From the NCBI RefSeq assembly GCF_000277125.1, contig NC_016946.1:3720001-3784000 (forward strand): a DNA stretch of 64,000 bases, given 5' to 3'. The notes beneath the pieces are model-generated. The model had not been told where the DNA came from. It made no database searches and worked only from the letters and a program-made list of their open reading frames with translations. This DNA comes from Mycobacterium intracellulare ATCC 13950 (GTDB taxonomy: Bacteria > Actinomycetota > Actinomycetes > Mycobacteriales > Mycobacteriaceae). The position numbers were made by a program, and so were the translations under genes. Shown piece by piece: positions 58,271-64,000 of this stretch; position 1 is the stretch's first letter; each line of letters begins with the position of its first letter.

Positions 58271-59410
58271 GTGGCCAGCACCGAGATCGACCGGCGGCCG
58301 TCACGGGTGACCAGACTTCTCGGCGCCCTGACCACAGCGGAGTGGTGGCGGCTGGCCGCGATGCTCGCGTCCATCGTCGCGCTGCACCTGCTCGGCTGGC
58401 TCACCCTGGTGTTCTTGGTGGCACCGGCCCAATACAGCTTGGGCGGCAAAGCTTTTGGTGTCGGGATCGGATTGACGGCCTATACGCTGGGTATGCGGCA
58501 CGCCTTTGACGCCGACCACATCGCCGCCATCGACAACACCACCCGCAAGCTGATGAACGACGGGCAGCGCCCGCTGGCCGTCGGCTTCTTCTTTTCGCTG
58601 GGCCACTCCACCGTGGTGTTCGCGTTGGCGCTGTTGCTGGCGGGCGGGGTGAAAACGGTCGTCGGGCCGGTCGAGGACGACTCCTCGACGCTGCACCACT
58701 ACACCGGGTTGATCGGCACCAGCGTCTCCGGCGTCTTCCTGTATGCGATCGCCCTTCTCAACCTCATCGTCCTGGCCGGCATCCTGCGCGTGTTCGCGCG
58801 GTTGCGCCGCGGCGAATTCGACCCCGAGACCGACGGGGCCGAGCTGGAGCGGCAATTGCAGAGCCGCGGACTGATGAACCGGGTGCTCGGCCGGCTCACC
58901 AAGTCGATCACCAAGTCGTGGCACTGCTACCCGATCGGGTTGTTGTTCGGGCTGGGCTTCGACACCGCCACCGAGATCGCACTTCTGGTGCTCGCCGGCA
59001 CCAGCGCCGCCGCCGGGCTGCCGTGGTACGCCATCATCTGCCTGCCGGTGCTGTTCGCCGCGGGCATGTGCCTGCTGGACACCATCGACGGTTCGTTCAT
59101 GAACTTCGCCTACGGCTGGGCGTTTTCCAATCCGGTGCGCAAGATCTACTACAACATCACCATCACCGCGCTGTCGGTGGCCGTCGCCCTGCTGATCGGG
59201 AGCGTCGAACTGCTCGTCCTGTTCGCCGACCAATTCGGTTGGCGGGGCGCCTTCTGGACCTGGATCGGCGGGCTGGACCTCAACGCGGTCGGCTACGTCG
59301 TCGTCGGCATGTTCGTCGTCACCTGGGCGGTGGCCCTGCTCGTCTGGCGCTACGGCCGCATCGAGGAAAAGTGGGGCCCCACCGACCTGGGGGCCGAATC
59401 CGCGACCTAG
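58271..59410 (+). CDS. nicT: Nickel/cobalt permease NicT (NiCoT family)
   Basis: This 379-residue membrane protein has about eight transmembrane helices and the NiCoT signature RHAFDADHIAAIDNTTRK near 76-93, together with LGHSTVVF and GLGFDTATEIALL. It imports Ni2+ and perhaps Co2+. GTG 58271 follows GGAAGGACCCC. Hydrogenase-maturation genes follow downstream, which points to nickel supply for a hydrogenase or urease. No riboswitch is evident in the 143-bp upstream gap. Confidence 0.93.
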   Translation: MASTEIDRRPSRVTRLLGALTTAEWWRLAAMLASIVALHLLGWLTLVFLVAPAQYSLGGKAFGVGIGLTAYTLGMRHAFDADHIAAIDNTTRKLMNDGQRPLAVGFFFSLGHSTVVFALALLLAGGVKTVVGPVEDDSSTLHHYTGLIGTSVSGVFLYAIALLNLIVLAGILRVFARLRRGEFDPETDGAELERQLQSRGLMNRVLGRLTKSITKSWHCYPIGLLFGLGFDTATEIALLVLAGTSAAAGLPWYAIICLPVLFAAGMCLLDTIDGSFMNFAYGWAFSNPVRKIYYNITITALSVAVALLIGSVELLVLFADQFGWRGAFWTWIGGLDLNAVGYVVVGMFVVTWAVALLVWRYGRIEEKWGPTDLGAESAT

Positions 59411-59713
59411 CGGCTCACCGGGCGCGGGCGTGCGAGGCGCGCGAAGCGTTGACAACGCTCGGCAGCGGGAGTAGACCCAAAAAACAGCGCCGCGCAAGTG
59501 GGCCGACGTTCGACTCCGGCGGTGCAGGAGCCCCGGCCCGGCTCCGGAAAGCTGCAGCATGCCAACGGAAGCGGCAGTCCAGACAGCACCACCGTTGACC
59601 CGTGTTCTGCGCGGCAAGGTCTCGGGCGCCGCGTCGCGTGTGCACGGCACCGTGATTCGAAGTTCGAGGGGTATCACGGAACGCACCGTCGACACGGTCG
59701 GGGGGTGACGGCC
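59411..59713. other. 303-bp gap after nicT
   Basis: No convincing gene is seen. It holds a promoter candidate at 59445-59477, a hairpin with arms CCGTGAT/ATCACGG near 59650-59680, and ACCGT/ACGGT near 59688-59701. The stretch may be the leader of the hydrogenase-maturation transcript, or a relic of a lost hydrogenase gene. Confidence 0.4.
59445..59477 (+). promoter_or_regulatory. Promoter candidate for the hydrogenase-maturation genes
   Basis: A perfect -35 TTGACA (59449-59454) is centred in the palindrome AGCGTTGACAACGCT (59445-59459). A weak -10 TAGACC follows after 17 bp (59472-59477). The palindrome could be an operator or the nicT terminator. Confidence 0.35.
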
Positions 59714-59812
59714 ATGGCGGATCGCCCGGTGCAGCCGACGGGAACTTCAGCACGGGCGGCGCAGTGGCGCGAGGCGGACGATCAAAGCCGGCGGACTGCG
59801 GTGCCGGCATGA
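59714..59812 (+). CDS. Small ORF coupled to the hydrogenase protease gene
   Basis: This 32-codon frame (starting MADRPVQPTG) ends in a TGA that overlaps the ATG of the protease gene (ATGA at 59809-59812). The overlap suggests translational coupling. The peptide is polar and not recognised. It could be a leader peptide or the tail of a decayed hydrogenase-operon gene. Confidence 0.35.
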   Translation: MADRPVQPTGTSARAAQWREADDQSRRTAVPA

Positions 59813-60306
59813 CAGCCCGCATCTTGGTAGCCGGGATCGGCAACAGCTTCCTGGGGGATGACGGATTCGGCTCCGAAGTGGTCCGCAATGCCGAACTGCC
59901 GCAAGATGATCCGATGGTCCAGGTCATCGACTACGGAATCAGGGGGATGCACCTGGCCTATGACCTGCTCGAGGAGTGGGACACGCTGGTCCTCGTCGAC
60001 GCCGTACCCAGCCGCGGCCATCCCGGCACGCTGCACGTCTTCCAGGCCGATCACGAAACACCCTCGCGGACAAGCGGTCTGGACGGCCACAGCATGGACC
60101 CCGCCGCCGTCTTCGCCAGCCTGCGGGCGCTGGGCGGCCGTCCGCCCTACACCGTCGTCGTCGGGTGCGAGGCCGGCAGCGTCCAGGAAGGCATCGGGCT
60201 GACCGAACCGGTCGCCAAGGCCGTCCCCCGGGCGGCGCGGGCGGTCGAAGAGATCGTCGCGGCGTTGCACGGGGCGGCACTACCCGCGGCCGAAGACGGG
60301 TACTGA
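59809..60306 (+). CDS. Hydrogenase maturation endopeptidase (HyaD/HupD family)
   Basis: This 165-residue protease should clip the C-terminus of a [NiFe] hydrogenase large subunit after nickel insertion. The metal-sensing residues are visible: GNSFLGDDGFG (Asp17/Asp18 at the Glu16 position of HybD), Asp64 in VDAVPSRGHPG and His94 in GLDGHSMDP. No hydrogenase subunit gene lies in this window, so its target is elsewhere. It is followed at 3 bp by the HypF-like gene and lies downstream of nicT. Confidence 0.88.
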   Translation: MTARILVAGIGNSFLGDDGFGSEVVRNAELPQDDPMVQVIDYGIRGMHLAYDLLEEWDTLVLVDAVPSRGHPGTLHVFQADHETPSRTSGLDGHSMDPAAVFASLRALGGRPPYTVVVGCEAGSVQEGIGLTEPVAKAVPRAARAVEEIVAALHGAALPAAEDGY

Positions 60307-60309
60307 ACC

Positions 60310-61197
60310 ATGTGCCCGGCACCAGGGGGGCCGCTGGATCTCGTTCAGCACCACCGCGCCGACGTGGTGTCGCTGCTGGCCGAGCGCGGGCGCATCGGCG
60401 AACCCATCGTCGGGGTCTGCTTCGACGGCACCGGTAACGGCGGTGACGAAACGATCTGGGGCGGAGAGATTTTGGCGCTGGGCGCCCGGAGCCGGCAGTT
60501 CGTCCGGGTCGGCCACCTGCGGCCGGTGCCGATGCCCGGCGGCGATGCGGCGGTGCGCGAACCGTGGCGGATGGCGCTGTCCCAGTTATGGACGGCCGAC
60601 ATCGATTGGACCCCGGATCTGGCGCCCGTCGCCGCCGCGACCGATGACGCACTGCGCCTGGTCCGTTCGCAACTGGAGACCGGGACGGGCTGTGTGCCGT
60701 GCTCGAGCATGGGACGGCTGTTCGACGCGGTCGCTTCCCTGCTCGGCGTGCGGCATCGCATCGACTACGAGGGGCAAGCCGCGGTCGAGCTCGAGGCGCT
60801 GGCGGAGTCGGCGGGCTGCGATCCCGGGCGGCCCCGGCCGTCGTTGCCGCTGGCGGTGCGCCCCAACGGGGTGATCGATCCGGTACCGATGGTGCAGACG
60901 ATGGTCGCGGCGCTGTACGCCGGGACGCCGCGCGCGGTGCTGGCCGCGACGTTCCACCTCGCGGTCGCGGACGCGGTCGCCGACGTGGTGGCGCGGGTGG
61001 CCGGCGACACCCGGCTGGTGGGGCTCACCGGCGGGGTGTTCCAGAACGTTCTGCTGACGCGCGCTTGCCGTGACTTATTGCAGCGCAACGGTTTCGAGGT
61101 CCTCACCCACCGCACCGTGCCGCCGAACGGCGGCGGACCGTCGCCGGGACAGGCCGTGGTCTCGGTGCTGACGGCGCGGGAGGGGGCCACGCGGTGA
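60310..61197 (+). CDS. HypF C-terminal (Kae1-like) domain protein
   Basis: This 295-residue protein matches only the C-terminal part of HypF, the carbamoyltransferase that makes the cyanide ligands of [NiFe] hydrogenase. FDGTGNGGDETIWGGEIL, CSSMGRLFDAVASLLG, YEGQAAVELEALA, LTGGVFQNVLL and PPNGGGPSPGQAVV are all present. The acylphosphatase, zinc-finger and YrdC-like parts, some 450 residues, are absent. The conserved HHHAH reads HHRAD here (residues 14-18), losing one predicted metal ligand. It is either a stand-alone partner of a separate HypF or a decaying remnant. Confidence 0.82.
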   Translation: MCPAPGGPLDLVQHHRADVVSLLAERGRIGEPIVGVCFDGTGNGGDETIWGGEILALGARSRQFVRVGHLRPVPMPGGDAAVREPWRMALSQLWTADIDWTPDLAPVAAATDDALRLVRSQLETGTGCVPCSSMGRLFDAVASLLGVRHRIDYEGQAAVELEALAESAGCDPGRPRPSLPLAVRPNGVIDPVPMVQTMVAALYAGTPRAVLAATFHLAVADAVADVVARVAGDTRLVGLTGGVFQNVLLTRACRDLLQRNGFEVLTHRTVPPNGGGPSPGQAVVSVLTAREGATR

Positions 61198-61244
61198 CCG
61201 ACCGGCGACTGGCGCGCGTCTAGCTTCGACGTCAGACTGGCCCG

Positions 61245-62369
61245 GTGCCCGGTTCCCTGCGTGACGTGCTGCCCGCCGCGGCCGCCCTGCTCGGCGTTCC
61301 GGGCGCGGTCGACACCCTGGCGGTGACGGAGCGGGCCGGCTCCGATCGGATCGACCGGGTGCTCGTCGTGCTGGTGGACGGGCTGGGCTGGCACCTGCTT
61401 CCGCAGCTGGCGGGCGGCGCGCCGCTGCTGGCCTCCGTGCTGGGGGGCGCCACCGGCCGGCTGACCCGGCTGGAGTGCACCTTCCCGTCGACCACGCCGA
61501 CCAGCCTGGTGTCCCTGGGCACCGGTGCGGCGCCCGGCGAGCACGGGGTTCTGGGCTTCACCCTGCGGGTGCCGGGCACCGAGACCGTGCTCAACCACGT
61601 CCGGTGGCGCGACGATCCCTCGCCGGCCGTCTGGCAGCCGGTGCCGACCTGGTTTCAGCGGCTCAAAGAGGCCGGCGTCAGCGCCCGCGCGGTGCTGCCG
61701 GCGCTGTTCCTCGGCAGTGGGCTGACCGAGGCCGCGTACCGCGGCGCGGAATTCCGCCCGGCCGGCCCCGCCGACGACTACGCCCAGCTGGTGGTCGACG
61801 ACCTGCGCTCGGCGCCCGGACTGGTCTACGGCTACACCGCCGAACTCGACACCGCGGCCCATGTCTTCGGCGTCGGCTCCGAGCAGTGGCACGCGGCCGC
61901 GGCGAGCGTCGACACGCTGCTTTCGCGCCTGCTCGAGGCGCTGCCGCCGAACGCGGCGCTGCTGGTGACCGCCGACCACGGCGGCCTCAACGTCCCGCCG
62001 GAGGCCCGCATCGACCTCGACGCCGACGCCCGGCTGGCCCGGGGCGTCCGGGTGGTCGCCGGCGAGCCCCGGGTCCGCTACCTGCACACCGAGCCGGGCG
62101 CCGCGCCCGACGTGCGGGCCGCGTGGGCCGAGGTGCTCGGCGGCCGGGCGACCGTGTACAGCCGCGAGCAGGCGGTGGGCACCGGGATGTTCGGGCCGGT
62201 CGCCGCGCCGCACCTGGAGCGGCTGGGCGACGTGGTGGTGGTCTGCTCGGGCGACACGGCGGTGCTGGCCAGCGCGCACGAGCCGCCGGAAGCCTCGCGC
62301 CTGATCGGTTTCCACGGCGGAGCCAGCCCGGCCGAGATGGCGATCCCGCTCATCGTTTTCCGCCCCTAG
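61245..62369 (+). CDS. Alkaline-phosphatase-superfamily phosphodiesterase
   Basis: The 374-residue protein belongs to the type I phosphodiesterase/nucleotide pyrophosphatase family. VLVDGLGW carries the first metal-binding Asp (near 45), FPSTTPTSLVSLGTG the Thr nucleophile, AELDTAAHVFG and TADHGGLN further metal ligands, and GFHGGASPAEMAIPLI the final His. No signal peptide is visible. GTG 61245 is the likely start. No functional link with the HypF-like gene is evident. Confidence 0.82.
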   Translation: MPGSLRDVLPAAAALLGVPGAVDTLAVTERAGSDRIDRVLVVLVDGLGWHLLPQLAGGAPLLASVLGGATGRLTRLECTFPSTTPTSLVSLGTGAAPGEHGVLGFTLRVPGTETVLNHVRWRDDPSPAVWQPVPTWFQRLKEAGVSARAVLPALFLGSGLTEAAYRGAEFRPAGPADDYAQLVVDDLRSAPGLVYGYTAELDTAAHVFGVGSEQWHAAAASVDTLLSRLLEALPPNAALLVTADHGGLNVPPEARIDLDADARLARGVRVVAGEPRVRYLHTEPGAAPDVRAAWAEVLGGRATVYSREQAVGTGMFGPVAAPHLERLGDVVVVCSGDTAVLASAHEPPEASRLIGFHGGASPAEMAIPLIVFRP

Positions 62370-62451
62370 CTGCACCGACCGTGGATTCGGACCGACTTCA
62401 CAGCTCGTTCCGACCGGTTTACCACGATTCGCGTTGTACATTCGGCGCACT

Positions 62452-62913
62452 GTGTTGTTCCGGGTTGGCGGTCAGACTCGGCGGTGGCGGCCCGCCACCG
62501 CGATCGTCGCAGCCCTGGGTGTGTTCATCGCCCTGATAGCCGGTTCGTCGCTGCGGCCTCAGTTCGCCGCGTCCAGCCTGCCCGAGCCTGCCGCCTGGTC
62601 CGGCCCGGCCGCCGGGGTCGGCGCGCATGCGCTCCCCCGGGGCCTCCACTCCGCCGTCGGCCGCCCGGCGCCGGCCGCGTGGGAGTCGCCGGCACCGGCG
62701 GACAACACCAACAAGAAGCCGTTCCACAGCATGTGGATGACGAAGGAACGGCCCCAAACCTGGAACCGTTCGTCAGCGCAAGTGGCCCTGTCACCGGCGC
62801 CGACGACGTTCGGCCCGGTGCGGGCGGCGCCCGACCACGCCCAATCCCGTTCTCCCGCAATCATTGCCACCGACCGAGATACGTTGACCCGGCTCTGCAT
62901 CGCCCGCGTCTGA
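62452..62913 (+). CDS. Single-pass membrane or secreted protein
   Basis: This 153-residue product has an N-terminal hydrophobic helix (ATAIVAALGVFIALIAGSSL, about 15-34) after a basic start, and a polar Pro/Ala-rich remainder without known motifs. It is probably anchored with the C-terminus outside, or secreted. TACATT at 62437-62442 could be a -10 element close to GTG 62452, which would make the message nearly leaderless. A TTG at 62434 is an alternative start. I do not recognise the family. Confidence 0.5.
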   Translation: MLFRVGGQTRRWRPATAIVAALGVFIALIAGSSLRPQFAASSLPEPAAWSGPAAGVGAHALPRGLHSAVGRPAPAAWESPAPADNTNKKPFHSMWMTKERPQTWNRSSAQVALSPAPTTFGPVRAAPDHAQSRSPAIIATDRDTLTRLCIARV

Positions 62914-63030
62914 TCGCCGCACGCCGCGCATTCGCGCGACAGGGCTCATATCTCCCGTGTCTATCTCGTGAAGGACGCCCCCAATGTTTTCGAGCATCAA
63001 CCACACCGCCCGCCCCCGGCGGAGGCTGTA

Positions 63031-63990
63031 ATGGATTTCGCGACGCTGCCCCCGGAGATCAACTCCGCGCTGATGTATTCGGGTCCCGGTGCGGGATCGA
63101 TGGTCGCGGCCGCCGCGGCGTGGGACAAGCTTGCCGCGCGGCTCTGCACCGCGGCGGCCGACTACCGGGCGGTGACCGCGAAGCTGGCGGCGCAATGGGA
63201 GGGCCCGGCGCCCTCGGCGCTGCGCGAGGCCGCCCGCTACGTCGACTGGCTGGACGCCAACGCCGCACGGAGCCAGGAGGCGGCCGTGCAGCTGGGCGCG
63301 GCGGCCGGGGCGCACGAGGCGGCGTTCGCGGCGACGGTGCCCCCACCGGCGATCGCGGGCAACCGCGCGCGCCGCACGGCACTGGTGTCGGCGAACTGGC
63401 TGGGCCAGCACAGCGCGGCGATCGCGGACGTCGACACCGACTACGACGCCATGTGGGCGCGCAACGCCGGCGCCATGTACGCCTACGCCGACGCCGCCGC
63501 CGGCGCGGCGACGTTGGCCCCGTTCACCCCTCCGCCTTCCGACGCCGGTGCGCGCGCAGACAGCTGGCCGTTGAAGGCGGCGCCCGACGTCATATCGGCC
63601 GGCCGCCGCGTGATGTCGGCCATTCCCGGCGCGCTCGAGCACCTGTCGTCGGCATCGCGCACCACGTTCGAGGCGTCCCTTTCCTCGGTGACACCGTCGC
63701 TGTCGAAGCTGAATTCGCTGACCGCGCCGTCGGATTTCGCGATCGGCCACCTGAATTCGATGAACAAGGCGGCGGCGCTGCGCACACTGTTCCCCAGGCC
63801 GGCCGCCGTCGACGGGGTGAACGCGCGCGTGGGCCGCGGGGTGTCGCTGGGCGCGCTGTCGGTGCCGCCCAGCTGGACGACGGCCGCGTCCGCCGCGCAA
63901 GGCCTGGGCGGGGACCGGCGGGCGAAGGCGCCCGCGTGGTCGGGGCCGGTGGGTGCCACCGTTAGAGCGGAGTCACGTAGGCCGAGCTGA
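63031..63990 (+). CDS. PPE family protein
   Basis: This 319-residue protein has the PPE N-terminal domain (MDFATLPPEINSALMYSGPGAGSM, then AQWEGPAPSALREAA with the WxG turn, and the helical pattern up to YAYADAAAG near 160). A C-terminal part of about 140 residues contains SLGALSVPPSW, the mark of the SVP subgroup. PPE proteins are exported by type VII secretion with a PE partner; no PE gene lies directly upstream. ATG 63031 follows a CGGAGG ribosome-binding site. Confidence 0.93.
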   Translation: MDFATLPPEINSALMYSGPGAGSMVAAAAAWDKLAARLCTAAADYRAVTAKLAAQWEGPAPSALREAARYVDWLDANAARSQEAAVQLGAAAGAHEAAFAATVPPPAIAGNRARRTALVSANWLGQHSAAIADVDTDYDAMWARNAGAMYAYADAAAGAATLAPFTPPPSDAGARADSWPLKAAPDVISAGRRVMSAIPGALEHLSSASRTTFEASLSSVTPSLSKLNSLTAPSDFAIGHLNSMNKAAALRTLFPRPAAVDGVNARVGRGVSLGALSVPPSWTTAASAAQGLGGDRRAKAPAWSGPVGATVRAESRRPS

Positions 63991-64000
63991 TGCCGCCGTC

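Noticed and set aside
59640..59700. tRNA-like stretch with GTTCGAGG
   Set aside because: A T-loop-like string occurs, but no acceptor stem, anticodon arm or correct spacing can be folded around it.
59498..59812. 104-codon frame upstream of the hydrogenase protease
   Set aside because: The first 70 codons show no motif, no ribosome-binding site and overlap promoter-like and hairpin sequence; only the last 32 codons with their own ATG were kept as a tentative small ORF.

Overview
The window is high-GC DNA from a mycobacterium, most likely a slow-growing non-tuberculous species near the M. avium complex. The support is a PPE protein, mycothione reductase, EfpA, PptT with a PptH-type hydrolase, a single-chain acyl-CoA carboxylase of the type known from M. 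avium subsp. paratuberculosis, and three 53-bp MIRU-type repeats. Gene order follows, with gaps, the M. tuberculosis stretch from about Rv2771c to Rv2856. Gene-for-gene comparisons with M. tuberculosis are from memory, not from a search.

Layout. 1-5838: the tail of a Cys/Gly-repeat protein, a fused biotin-dependent acyl-CoA carboxylase, an acyl-CoA ligase and a divergent thioesterase. 5829-8109: flavodoxin-like protein, small membrane protein, dapB and a secreted protein. 8171-16825: an accessory oxidative cluster. It holds a DapB-like dehydrogenase coupled to a Rieske oxygenase, a TetR regulator, an iron-sulfur flavoreductase, a hydrolase/SDR fusion, a ferritin-like PF10118 hydrolase, a Baeyer-Villiger-type monooxygenase and an SRPBCC protein. 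16924-28659: ald, nitronate monooxygenase-like protein, pepR, pnp, rpsO, an ArsR/SRPBCC pair, ribF, a DtxR-type regulator, fadE21 and ltp1. 28785-36027: truB-pptT-pptH, secreted and CocE-type proteins, DUF1802, DUF2277, echA16 and a secreted protein.

36024-43834 is a compact minus-strand information-processing block. In transcription order it is rimP, a MIRU chain, nusA, ylxR, infB, rbfA, the DHH phosphodiesterase nrnA/cnpB and dinF. 44042-55620 holds a Tat-type lipoprotein and DUF4439 protein, proS, efpA, siroheme synthase, and a cobalamin/chelatase operon (GNAT, chelatase, cobO, cobB) behind mqo. 55730-63990 holds a hydrolase, mtr, the nickel transporter nicT, a hydrogenase-maturation protease, a HypF-like protein reduced to its C-terminal domain, a phosphodiesterase, a membrane protein and a PPE protein.

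The most notable points are as follows. Three MIRU units between rimP and nusA form a chain of overlapping mini-ORFs, each carrying the ribosome-binding site of the next. A HypF C-terminal domain stands alone beside a nickel permease and a hydrogenase protease. Several clean palindromic operators sit inside or next to promoters. The CRISPR-Cas/ugp interval, aldR, lppU and PE_PGRS48 known at matching places in M. tuberculosis are absent here. I saw no CRISPR array, insertion sequence, rRNA or tRNA.
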